From: Paludibacter sp. 47-17
GTDB taxonomy: Bacteria; Bacteroidota; Bacteroidia; Bacteroidales; Paludibacteraceae
Assembly: GCA_001898935.1 (NCBI GenBank)
Contig: MKVT01000013.1
Location: 341,913 to 405,912 of the forward strand
DNA: 64,000 bases
Direction: 5' to 3'
In this document: positions 17,616-26,800 of the stretch, piece by piece
How the letters are laid out: every line of letters begins with the position of its first letter
Position numbering within the stretch: position 1 is the stretch's first letter
Notes under the pieces: model-generated
What the model was told of the DNA's origin: nothing
Seen by the model: only the letters and a program-made list of their open reading frames with translations
The model's database searches: none
Made by a program: the position numbers and the translations under genes

Positions 17616-19411
17616 AAAATATTCAAACAGAAGTTGGAGAAATAATTAGTGTTAGTGGGAATACAATTAGTGTTCAACTATCTGATTCAATAAAATCAAA
17701 TATTCCTGTCATTGATGGAATTGTATTCCGTATAGGCCAAATTGGTTCATTTCTGAAAATACCTTTAGGATATACAAACTTATATGGCATTGTGACACAA
17801 ATAGGAGCTTCTGCAATTCCAGATAATTTGAAAGAAATTATAGAGCAAGATTATTCAAAACTCGAAAATAGGCAATTCTTGAATATGGCTTTAATTGGAG
17901 AGCAATATGGTTACAAGTTTGAAAGAGGGGTATCTCAATCTCCGACTACAGGAGATAAGGTTCATCTAGTAACATTAAAAGACTTAGATGCAATATATGG
18001 TGGCTATAATAAAAACAACTCTATAACTATTGGGAATATAAGCATATCTGAAAGCTTAAATGCAAAAATAGATTTAAATAAGCTTATTTCAAGACATTGT
18101 GCAATACTTGGATCTACGGGAAGTGGAAAATCAAATGCAGTTGGAGTATTGTTAAAAGCAATTGCAGATAGAAATTTTAAAAGTTCGCGTATCTTAGTTA
18201 TTGATCCTCATGGAGAGTATAATAGTGTTCTTAAAGATAAAAGTAATGTTTACAAAATTAGGGCAAATCAAGATGAAAATGAAAAAGAACTGTATGTTCC
18301 TTTCTGGGCTTTGCCTTTTAATGAACTAATAAGCATGTTTTCTGGATCAATATCAGATCAAAATCGTGATTATATACGAACGCAAATAGTTGAAGCAAAG
18401 ATTGCCTCTGCAAAAAAGAATAAAATAGATATTGAAGCCGAATTAATAACAGCGGATACTCCCATTCCTTTCAGTATAAAACAGTTGTGGTTTGATTTAG
18501 ATGATTTTGAACGTCAGACATTTAACGAAAGAGCTAAGCCTGAAACTATAACAAAAAAACGAATTGAAGGAAATGCCGATAAATTAATATCGAATGAATA
18601 TCAGCCAGCAAGTGCAGGTGGTGGCGCTCCCTTTTTAAATAATCAAGCAAAAGCTATATTAGGATTCTTAGATAATATTCGTATAAGGTTGAAAGATTCA
18701 ACCTATAATTTTCTTTTTGCCCCTGGAGAATATGAACCTGATTTAAAAGGAGAAGTAAAAAAAGATTTAAGTAATCTTCTTTTTGAGTGGCTGGGAGGTA
18801 AAGTTCCTGTTACTATTTTAGATTTATCGGGAATACCAAGTGAAATAATGACATCTATTTCAGGCACATTGCTAAAAATTATATATGATGCATTATTTTG
18901 GGGGCAAAACTTACCAAATGGAGGAAAAGAGCAACCCTTATTCATAGTTTTAGAAGAGGCTCATAATTATCTTAAGGCTGGAGAAAATTCTATTTCCTCA
19001 AGAGCTGTCCAAAGTATCGCAAAAGAAGGTAGAAAATATGGAGTTGGTTTAGCATTGGTAACTCAAAGACCATCCGAATTGGACGAAACGGTATTAAGTC
19101 AATGTGGCACCATTATAGCTTTACGGATGAATAATTCAAAAGACAGAGGTCACATACGTTCTTCGATACAAGATGAATTACAAACCATGGTAGATTTATT
19201 ACCTAGCTTACGTACAGGCGAAGGGATTATATCAGGTGAAGGGGTTAAAATACCTTCTAGAGTGCAATTTTATAAGCTCGCAAATGCTCCTAAAGGTTCA
19301 GATCCATTAGTCTCAATGAAATGGATGGAAGAAAAAAATGTAGAAGTTGAAGATTACAATAAATTACTTTCTCTTTGGAGAAATCAAAAATTAAAGGAGG
19401 AAACAAAATGA
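17612..19411 (+). CDS. HerA-like ATPase/translocase of the SIR2-HerA system
   Basis: A 599-residue HerA-FtsK superfamily ATPase. The first 90 residues form a HerA N-terminal beta-barrel (VGEIISVSGNTISVQL). Walker A ILGSTGSGKSNA lies near residue 165, DPHGEY near 205, Walker B LFIVLEEAHNYL near 442, and the arginine-rich sensor segment SSRAVQSIAKEGRKYG with VTQRPSELD near 465-490. HerA proteins are hexameric DNA pumps that work with nucleases such as NurA; in defence loci they pair with SIR2 or DUF4297 effectors. It overlaps both neighbours by 4 bp, so translation is probably coupled. A candidate nuclease partner is encoded two genes downstream. Confidence 0.92.
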   Translation: MKNIQTEVGEIISVSGNTISVQLSDSIKSNIPVIDGIVFRIGQIGSFLKIPLGYTNLYGIVTQIGASAIPDNLKEIIEQDYSKLENRQFLNMALIGEQYGYKFERGVSQSPTTGDKVHLVTLKDLDAIYGGYNKNNSITIGNISISESLNAKIDLNKLISRHCAILGSTGSGKSNAVGVLLKAIADRNFKSSRILVIDPHGEYNSVLKDKSNVYKIRANQDENEKELYVPFWALPFNELISMFSGSISDQNRDYIRTQIVEAKIASAKKNKIDIEAELITADTPIPFSIKQLWFDLDDFERQTFNERAKPETITKKRIEGNADKLISNEYQPASAGGGAPFLNNQAKAILGFLDNIRIRLKDSTYNFLFAPGEYEPDLKGEVKKDLSNLLFEWLGGKVPVTILDLSGIPSEIMTSISGTLLKIIYDALFWGQNLPNGGKEQPLFIVLEEAHNYLKAGENSISSRAVQSIAKEGRKYGVGLALVTQRPSELDETVLSQCGTIIALRMNNSKDRGHIRSSIQDELQTMVDLLPSLRTGEGIISGEGVKIPSRVQFYKLANAPKGSDPLVSMKWMEEKNVEVEDYNKLLSLWRNQKLKEETK

Positions 19412-19629
19412 ATTATCCGGAAATGAAGGTCGTAAGTTCTTCTAATATAGCAGAACTTGGTTATGATCAAGAAAGTCAAACTGTTTATGTGAGATTTTTA
19501 AATGGAAGTCTTTATATCTATAAAGGAGTTCCAGAATATGAATTTGATAATTTATTTAATGCACCATCATTAGGTTCATATTTACATAGAAATTTTAAAA
19601 ACGTATACCCATACGAAAGAATTGAATAA
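19408..19629 (+). CDS. KTSC-domain protein
   Basis: A 73-residue protein that is essentially a single KTSC domain: VVSSSNIAELGYDQESQTV, then LYIYKGVPEYEFDNLFNA and SLGSYLHRNFKNVYPYERI. KTSC domains occur alone or fused to lysyl-tRNA-synthetase-like and defence proteins, and a nucleic-acid-binding role has been proposed. The ATG at 19408 follows a near-perfect Shine-Dalgarno (AAAGGAGG at 19393-19400), unusual for Bacteroidota and stronger than those of its neighbours, which suggests a high protein ratio. It overlaps HerA by ATGA and the next gene by TAATG, so it is part of the same operon. Confidence 0.85.
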   Translation: MNYPEMKVVSSSNIAELGYDQESQTVYVRFLNGSLYIYKGVPEYEFDNLFNAPSLGSYLHRNFKNVYPYERIE

Positions 19630-20672
19630 TGTCAACAATAAAATTAAACCAGCAACTCAACCGAGTTGAAATCAAAGAATTTGAAATAGAAAATCCCATT
19701 GTTTTTAACTATTTCAATAATCTTCCTGTTAATGAACGGGATGAAAAGTTATTACGTGCCATATACATTGGTGTCTTAGCATTGATGGAAGATAGAATTT
19801 CTGCATTCTTGTCGAAAACCTCCAATGAATTGGGAACAGAACTTGAAAGTCTCAAAATGATATTTGAGATGAAAAAGGAGCTCTTTTACAAATCAACTAT
19901 AAAAGGAATTCTGGCTGAAGACGAAATAGCTGAATTTCTAAATAATTATTTTCAAGAAAAGCGACTGAAAGATAGGGCTGTATTAACAGGAAATACAGCC
20001 GGAAATATAGCAAAAAATAAGACAGGTGATATTGTTTGCGAAATTAATGGAGACAACAATCTAAAAATTGTTATCGAATGTAAATTCGATAAAAGCATTC
20101 GCTTGGGAGACATTGATTCCAAAGATATTTTTACTCGAAAAACAGATACAGCCTGGAGTCAGTTAATTGAAGCCGAAGCAAACAGAGATGGGAAGGTTAG
20201 TATCATTGTTTTTGATAGATCGTTAGTTGACAATTCTATTCTGAAATTGTCCGAAAATGTTGGATATATTTCAGGGATTGGATTTACGGCGATTATCGAT
20301 TCTCAAAAAGGTGATTATTCAAACTTATCCATTGCTTATATGTTGGCTCGTGATATTGCCTTAAATGCTAAACAAGTTGAACTGGACAAAGATTTGTTAG
20401 CTATTCTTGTGAATAGAATCATAAAGGATATTAACGAGGTTTTATCTATAAAATCTCTTGTTCATAGCAATATAGAGAATAACAAGGCTATTTTAAAACA
20501 ATTAGAAAAATCAATCTTATTGATGGAATTTAATCAGGAATACATGAAGAAATTCTTGATAGAGGGAACTTTGACAAAAAAAGACTTGCTTGACTTCTAT
20601 TCTGGCGAAGATATAAGAGATAAATATCGGATTATAGAAAAAGAAATTAAGAGTGAAATTAATGACAGGTAG
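19629..20672 (+). CDS. PD-(D/E)XK-like nuclease with coiled coil, last gene of the SIR2-HerA operon
   Basis: A 347-residue protein. The first 120 residues are helical and charged (LLRAIYIGVLALMEDRISAFL). A restriction-endonuclease-like core follows, with KTGDIVCEI near residue 132, IVIECKF near 148 and a later Q/E helix (AWSQLIEAEANRDGK). The spaced D and ExK are those of the PD-(D/E)XK fold. The C-terminal 110 residues look like a coiled coil. I do not recognise a named family. HerA translocases commonly feed DNA to a nuclease, so this may be the effector partner, with SIR2 as a second effector. It overlaps the KTSC gene by one base and no gene follows for 786 bp. Confidence 0.7.
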   Translation: MSTIKLNQQLNRVEIKEFEIENPIVFNYFNNLPVNERDEKLLRAIYIGVLALMEDRISAFLSKTSNELGTELESLKMIFEMKKELFYKSTIKGILAEDEIAEFLNNYFQEKRLKDRAVLTGNTAGNIAKNKTGDIVCEINGDNNLKIVIECKFDKSIRLGDIDSKDIFTRKTDTAWSQLIEAEANRDGKVSIIVFDRSLVDNSILKLSENVGYISGIGFTAIIDSQKGDYSNLSIAYMLARDIALNAKQVELDKDLLAILVNRIIKDINEVLSIKSLVHSNIENNKAILKQLEKSILLMEFNQEYMKKFLIEGTLTKKDLLDFYSGEDIRDKYRIIEKEIKSEINDR

Positions 20673-20940
20673 ATTTTTCTAACAGTTCTTCTTCTATGGA
20701 TTGCCAAAAACTTGAAATACAGCTTAAAAGCGCACCAAGTCTTAAGTTGTTGCGTTCCCGTAATGCTCCGCTTATATGTATTGTGTCCCTTTCTCATTTT
20801 CTATAAAAAGAGACACGATTTGGACACTGTTTTATGGCAAATTCAAGCAGAAAAACACCTGATTATAGAAAGGGGTACAGCTTAAATTATTGATTTACAG
20901 CAATATGTAATGGATTTGGGCCGAGGGTTCGAAAAAAGAA

Positions 20941-20974
20941 AAACCTCTTATAATCGATTGATTATAAGAGGTTT
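20941..20974. terminator. 15-bp-stem hairpin, probable terminator
   Basis: AAACCTCTTATAATC, a GATT loop and the exact complement form a 34-base hairpin bounded by A- and T-rich sequence, so it could end transcripts in either direction. It lies 270 bp past the nuclease gene. Confidence 0.6.
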
Positions 20975-21349
20975 ACATTTTCTGCGGTATGGACGGAAGA
21001 TGAACTTTTCGCTTTAACTGACTGTCTGTTAGTAGATTATCCCTTATTTTTAATGTAGGGGGTACAGTTAATGTACGTTTTCTACTTACTCTTGACAATC
21101 AAAGACTTACATTCGTCTTTTTGTCCTTTTCCCATTTAGCGGTCCGGACGGGTTTAAAACCCTACCCGTATTACGCTAATATTCAGTGATTCAATATTTC
21201 AATTTCGTTCATGGGGTACAAATGGGGGTAAATTGCTTTACTTGGCCTTTTTGGCGGCTATTGTCACCCGTTTGACTGCTTAGAACTCAGGTTCAAAATT
21301 ACACATTTTTTCAATAACAACAAACATTCTCACTATTAATCTTTTATCC

Positions 21350-21401
21350 TTTGTGCAAGGTGCAAGCATCTATATATAGATAGACTTGCACCTTGCACAA
21401 A
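21350..21401. repeat. 17-bp-arm inverted repeat before the metal-efflux operon
   Basis: Left arm TTTGTGCAAGGTGCAAG (21350-21366) and its exact complement at 21385-21401 flank a spacer that contains a further palindrome (ATCTATATATAGAT). Each arm holds a tandem half-site (TGCAAGGTGCAAG). A run of seven T follows, so it could be an intrinsic terminator; the tandem half-sites and the place 58 bp before the first gene of the metal operon also fit a metal-responsive operator. Confidence 0.7.
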
Positions 21402-21445
21402 TTTTTTTCCATATAAGAATTATCCTATCATGTTAAAAAAATCCA

Positions 21446-21453
21446 TATCTTTG
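21446..21453 (+). promoter_or_regulatory. candidate -7 element of the metal operon
   Basis: TATCTTTG matches TAnnTTTG. Transcription would start about at the ATG at 21459, which implies a leaderless or nearly leaderless message; no good TTTG element is found at the matching distance upstream. Confidence 0.4.
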
Positions 21454-21458
21454 CAAAC

Positions 21459-21878
21459 ATGAGATTTAGGAAGGTCATATCATATCTAATTCTTGCGGTA
21501 TATGGTTCGGTATTAATACATACCATTATCCCGCACGACCATCACACGCACCTTTGGGAAACCGTTAGTGCGGCGATTGATGTATTCCATGATAATGACG
21601 ACGAACATCATCATGCTGACGGTTCAACCCATCACCATGATACACATAAGTTTCCCCATCATGAGGAATCGCAGCACCCCGAAGTTTATACATTAAGTTC
21701 AAGCAATACCATTGCCCAACTGTTTGCAACCCTTACGCTATACTGCCATGCGGTTCAAACATTTGACTTTACACCTAAAGAGGTTGAAATTGACAAGCAG
21801 AACATTTATTATGTCCCGCTTAAAATTCCAATAGCCTTTACTTTAGGCGTTCCGCCACGCGCCCCACCTATCGTTTAA
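21459..21878 (+). CDS. histidine-rich membrane-anchored small protein of the metal operon
   Basis: A 139-residue protein with one N-terminal hydrophobic segment (ISYLILAVYGSVLIHTIIP), followed by clusters of His and acidic residues (HDHHTH, then DNDDEHHHADGSTHHHDTH, then HKFPHHEE) and a C-terminal part ending in PPRAPPIV. The His clusters should bind divalent metal such as Zn, Co or Cd in the periplasm. Its position as first gene upstream of CzcBAC suggests a role as metal buffer or sensor for the efflux pump. It resembles small proteins that precede Czc operons in Bacteroidota; no enzyme motif is present. The ending GVPPRAPPIV is echoed in the protein at 28181 (GLRAPPFVC), so the two are probably related. 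Confidence 0.75.
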   Translation: MRFRKVISYLILAVYGSVLIHTIIPHDHHTHLWETVSAAIDVFHDNDDEHHHADGSTHHHDTHKFPHHEESQHPEVYTLSSSNTIAQLFATLTLYCHAVQTFDFTPKEVEIDKQNIYYVPLKIPIAFTLGVPPRAPPIV

Positions 21879-21971
21879 TTTTTTATCGAGCGTTTTACAA
21901 CCACAGCCCGTAACAGGCTTTGTGGTTTGTGATTATTCAATTCAGTTCAAAAAAATTAAACGAAAATTCAA

Positions 21972-22235
21972 ATGAAAAAGATATTTTTAGCCATCGCAAT
22001 CTGCGGTTTCCTTTTTGCCTCATGCGGCAACAAATCCAACAGTAATAACGGTACGCATAAGCACGATGATGGTAGCGTACATACCGACCATGCCGCCGAC
22101 CCAGCCAAGCCTGCACAAGAAACTTTCAAGGTAGAAGCCGACACGACTGCCGCCAAGAAAGACAGCCTAAATCAAAAGCACGATGACCACGGTCAAGCGC
22201 ACGACCACGGCGACGGCAAACCTCACAAACATTAA
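21972..22235 (+). CDS. His-rich lipoprotein of the metal operon
   Basis: An 87-residue lipoprotein: signal peptide with lipobox FASC (Cys18), then a hydrophilic chain with HKHDDGSVHTDHAAD and a C-terminal run HDDHGQAHDHGDGKPHKH. It has no fold-forming core, so it is probably a flexible metal-binding tether on the outer surface of the inner membrane or at the outer membrane. It lies between the first His-rich protein and the adaptor gene; all three carry His motifs, which supports a shared job in delivering metal to the pump. Confidence 0.75.
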   Translation: MKKIFLAIAICGFLFASCGNKSNSNNGTHKHDDGSVHTDHAADPAKPAQETFKVEADTTAAKKDSLNQKHDDHGQAHDHGDGKPHKH

Positions 22236-22328
22236 TAATCGAATTGGGAATTGACAATCGGGAATAGTTGCTTTACGCAATTCTGTTCCCCGGTTGCTGA
22301 TACCCTATTCTCTAAAATCAAGTAAAAG

Positions 22329-23828
22329 ATGAAACGCATCCTATATTTAGTATGCCTTACTGCCGTCATGTTCGGCTGTAAAGGCAAATCAGAACAACCC
22401 GCAGGCGACCATCCGCACGACGAAAAACTTCAACTCACCGCATACAGCAGCGATTTTGAGGTTTTCGCCGAAGCAACGCCTTTTGTCGTGGGACAACCGA
22501 GCGATATTCTCGCCCACTTTTCCTTCCTGAAAAATTTCAAACCGATTACAGAAGGAAAAATAACGGTAAGTTTAATTGTCGGAACCGATGGCGCACGTCA
22601 AACACTCGAAACACCTACACGCCCCGGCATCTATAAATTTTCGCTGCAACCTGCCACCGCAGGAACGGGAAAATTGGTGTTCGACATTGCAACACCGCAG
22701 GGAACTTCGCAAATCGTTGTTTCCAACATTAAGGTTTATACCGATGTACACGATGCACAGCACGACGCGGCAGATGCCGTGGCTTCGAGCAGCAACGGCG
22801 TAGTATTTACCAAAGAACAAAGTTGGAAAGTCGATTTCTCAACTGCGGCAGCCACACGCGAACCCTTCGGGCAAATTATCCGAACCACTGCGCAAATCCA
22901 ACCTTCGCAGGGCGACCAACAAATTATAACGGCTAAAACCGCAGGCATTGTACTTTTTCCGAACGGTGATGTGGTGGACGGAAAAGCCGTTGGCGCAGGA
23001 CAATCGCTGTTTTCCATTGAAGGCGGCGGAATGGCTGACAACAACCTGATGGTACGTTACAGCGGTGCTGAAAGCGAATACAACCGAGCTAAAGCCGAGT
23101 ATGACCGTAAAAAAGAGTTGGCAAAAGACAACATCGTTTCGCAAAGCGAACTGTTGAAGGCACAAACGGAATTTACCAACGCCGAAGCCGTATTCAACAA
23201 CCTACGGAAGAATTTTTCGGCAGGAAAGCAAACCGTTTCTTCACCTATCAGCGGATTTATCACGCAGGTATTGGTCAGCAACGGGCAATACGCCGAAGCG
23301 GGACAACCCGTATTGGTGGTTTCGCAAAACCGCGATTTACTTATCAAAGCCGAATTGCAACCCAAGTATTTTTCGATTTTGGGCGGCATTACCTCTGCCA
23401 ACATCAAAGTGTTGGACGACGGTCGCACCTTTACATTGGAAGAATTGAACGGACGTGTAGTGTCATTCGGCAAATCATCCGACCTCGCTAATCCGCTTAT
23501 ACCCGTTGTTTTCCAAGTGAAAAACAGTGCAGGATTACTATCGGGCAGTTTCGTAGAAATGTACATCAAAACGCAAACCAACGCGCAAGCAATCACCGTA
23601 CCCAATGAATCCGTTGTGGAAGAAATGGGAAACTACTTCGTTTACGTGCAATTGACACCCGAATTTTTCGAGAAACGGGAAATCAAAAAAGGCGTAACCG
23701 ACGGTTTCCGCACAGAAGTAGTATCAGGCATAGCGGATAGCGACCGTGTTGTTGCCAAAGGCGCAATATTAGTAAAACTGGCACAGGCTTCGGGGGCGTT
23801 GGATGCGCATTCGGGACACGTGCATTAA
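22329..23828 (+). CDS. czcB: RND periplasmic adaptor of the Czc metal pump
   Basis: A 499-residue membrane-fusion lipoprotein (lipobox MFGC, Cys17, then a short His stretch DHPHDE). Residues about 30-140 form an extra immunoglobulin-like domain found in Bacteroidota CzcB proteins. After it come the barrel-sandwich domain (GIVLFPNGDVVDGKAVGAGQ), an alpha-hairpin (AKAEYDRKKELAKDNIVSQ near 255), the second lipoyl half (VSSPISGFITQVLVSNGQY), then beta-barrel and membrane-proximal domains, ending in HSGHVH. It couples the RND pump (gene 12 bp downstream) with the TolC-like channel. Terminal histidines may pass metal. Confidence 0.9.
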   Translation: MKRILYLVCLTAVMFGCKGKSEQPAGDHPHDEKLQLTAYSSDFEVFAEATPFVVGQPSDILAHFSFLKNFKPITEGKITVSLIVGTDGARQTLETPTRPGIYKFSLQPATAGTGKLVFDIATPQGTSQIVVSNIKVYTDVHDAQHDAADAVASSSNGVVFTKEQSWKVDFSTAAATREPFGQIIRTTAQIQPSQGDQQIITAKTAGIVLFPNGDVVDGKAVGAGQSLFSIEGGGMADNNLMVRYSGAESEYNRAKAEYDRKKELAKDNIVSQSELLKAQTEFTNAEAVFNNLRKNFSAGKQTVSSPISGFITQVLVSNGQYAEAGQPVLVVSQNRDLLIKAELQPKYFSILGGITSANIKVLDDGRTFTLEELNGRVVSFGKSSDLANPLIPVVFQVKNSAGLLSGSFVEMYIKTQTNAQAITVPNESVVEEMGNYFVYVQLTPEFFEKREIKKGVTDGFRTEVVSGIADSDRVVAKGAILVKLAQASGALDAHSGHVH

Positions 23829-23840
23829 TCCATTGACAAC

Positions 23841-26800
23841 ATGCTGAATAAAATCATAAAATTCTCTCTCAATAACAAACTATTTGTGTTGCTGGGAGCG
23901 GTGCTGCTGATTGTAGGCGGAACGTACATATCCCAAAAGATGGATATTGACGTGTTCCCCGACCTCACAGCCCCGACAGTAGTTGTAATGACCGATGCAC
24001 ACGGCATGGCTGCCGAAGAAGTGGAACGGTTGGTAACCTTCCATATCGAAACAGCCGTCAACGGTGCAACCGATGTACGCCGCGTCCGCTCGGCATCCAT
24101 GCAGGGATATTCCTTCGTGTGGGTAGAGTTCGGATGGGGAACGGATATTTTCAAAGCCCGCCAGATTGTAAGCGAAAAAATGGTATCGCTCGGCAGCGAA
24201 TTACCCGCCGATGTCGTTCCCGTATTAGCCCCGCAATCGAGCATCATGGGCGAAATCCTGCTACTTGGCTTGCAAGCCGACAGCACTTCGATGATGGAAC
24301 TGCGCACTTTAGCCGATTGGGTGGTAAAACCCTCGATACTCGCCACGGGCGGCGTGTCGCAGGTAACCATTATCGGCGGCGATTACAAGCAGTACCAAAT
24401 ACTTGCCGACCCGCAAAAGATGGACGTTTACGGTGTAAGCATGAACGAGTTGGAAAACGTGGGAAGCACATTCAGCGCCAATTCGTCGGGCAGCGTAATC
24501 CGCGACTACGGTAACGAATTTATCCTGCGCGGCATGGCTCGAACCAACAGCCTCGAAGAGTTGGGAGCAACATTCATTAAAACCGTAAATGGTAAACCCG
24601 TTGTTGTTTCAGATGTGGCGGAAATTGTTATCGGCAGTGCCTTAAAGTTGGGTTCAGCCTCGCAAAACGGCAAGCCCGCCGTTATACTTGCCATTTCCAA
24701 ACAGCCCAATATCAATACGCTCAACGTAACCGAAAACATCGAACGGCGGTTGGCAGAAATACAAGCCACACTTCCCGCAGATGTAAAGTTGGATACCAAA
24801 ATTTTCCGTCAAGCAGATTTTATCGAATCATCCGTCAATAACGTGGGTGGCGCACTGATGGAAGGCGCGCTGTTCGTAGTCATTATTCTGTTCCTGTTTT
24901 TGGGAAGTTTACGCACCACGGTTATATCCGTTGTGGCTATTCCGCTTTCGCTGTTGGGTGCAATTATCGTACTCTACCTGTTGGGCATGAACATCAATAC
25001 CATGACCCTCGGCGGGATGTGTATCGCCATCGGTTCGTTGGTGGACGATGCCATTATCGACGTGGAAAACGTGTACAAACGCCTGCGGCAAAACCATCGC
25101 AAGCCCAAAGAGCACCGACAGTCCTCTTTCACGATAGTATTCGATGCCTCGCGCGAAATCCGTGCTTCTATCCTCAATGCTACGCTCATTATCATTGTAG
25201 CGTTTGTTCCCCTGTTTTTCCTTACGGGAATGGAAGGACGAATGCTTAAACCGCTCGGCGTGGCATATATTGTTTCGCTGTTCATGTCGCTGATTGTCGC
25301 CATGACCGTAACGCCGCTCATGTGTAAGTTGATGCTTTCGGGCGATAAGTATTTGGATAAAAACGAAAAAGACAGCTTGCTGACCCGCAAACTTTCAACC
25401 TTCTACGGTTCATCGCTGCAATGGGTGCTACGCAACAAAAAGAAAGTGTTGTATCCAACTATCGGCGTGTTTATTGTGTCGCTTGGCTTGTTTTTTACAA
25501 TGGGACAGAGTTTTTTACCCGAATTTAATGAAGGTTCGTTGGTCATTTCTGCCGTAACCAAACCCGGTGTTTCGTTGGAAGAAAGCAGTCGTTTGGGTAA
25601 TCTAATTGAAACCGAACTAATGAATATTCCCGAAGTAACGGGAACGGCAAGGCGCACGGGACGCGGCGAGTTGGACGAACATGCACAAAGCAGCAACAGT
25701 GCCGAAATTGATGTGATGTTTCAACTAAAAGACCGTTCACGAGAAGAATTTATGGAAGATGTACGCCACACGTTGGCAGGCGTTCCGGGCATGGCGACTA
25801 CCGTCGGGCAGCCTTTGGGACACCGCATCGACCATATGCTTTCGGGAACTCGTGCCAACATTGCCATTAAAATATTCGGCCCCGATTTAAGCCGCTTATT
25901 TATGATGGGTAACCAAATCCAAAATTCCATCAAGGGAATTGACGGACTGGTAGACGTGGCGGTGGAACAGCAAACCGAAACACCACAATTACAGGTACGC
26001 GCCAATCGCGGTATGTTAGCCAAGTACGGCATCACCATTGAAGATTTCAATAAGTTTATCGACATAGCGTATGGCGGCGAAAAGTTGGCGGACATCTACG
26101 AAGGGCAACGCAGCTTCGATTTGGTGCTTCGCTTGAATCAAAACTACACCCAAAGTATCGACCAAGTGAAAGCCGCTCTGATTGACATCGGCAACGGGCG
26201 TAAAGTGCCGTTGGAAGAAATTGCCGAAGTGGTTTCCGTTGGCGGCCCCAACACTATTACCCGCGAAAACGTACAGCGTAAAATCGTAGTTTCGGCAAAC
26301 GTGTCGGGGCGTGATCTAAAAGGTGTCGTAGAGGATATCAAAGCCAACATCGGTGCAAATATCAACCTGCCCGAAGGCTACCGCGTGGAATACGGTGGAC
26401 AGTTTGAGAGTGCCGAAAGTGCCTCGCGAACCCTGCTTATCACCTCGTTTTTGGCGTTATGTGTGATTTTCCTCTTGCTCTATGGCGAGTTCAAAAACCT
26501 CACGCTATCAGCCATTGTATTGCTGAACTTACCGTTGGCGTTGATTGGCGGCGTGTTTGCTGTGTTCTTCACGTCCGATATTGTCAGCATTCCGTCCATC
26601 ATCGGTTTTATCACCCTATTCGGAATCGCTACGCGAAACGGAATCCTGCTTATATCCAAATACCAACACATGCAGCAGCACAATGAAGAATTGCAAATTT
26701 CGAGCGATGAGTTGAAGTCAGAAGGGATTGATTCGGAAATCGAAGTTCAAGATTCAAAATTGCGTGAGATTGTAGTACATGGCTCGATGGACAGGCTCAA

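Larger units (their letters stand above)
20673..21458. other. 786-bp non-coding mosaic between the defence island and the metal module
   Basis: No reading frame here looks coding. The stretch contains a perfect hairpin (20941-20974), two fragments resembling the 3' end of a Bacteroidota tRNA read in reverse (20982-20996 and 21138-21152), a GAGGGTTCGA run like a tRNA T-arm at about 20923, and the long inverted repeat at 21350-21401. It looks like a junction left by integration or recombination between two elements. Confidence 0.5.

Noticed and set aside
20982..21152. Complete tRNA gene
   Set aside because: Only 3'-end-like fragments are present; no acceptor, D or anticodon arm can be folded with them.
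26144..26365. Several minus-strand frames across czcA
   Set aside because: Shadows of a well-conserved RND gene.
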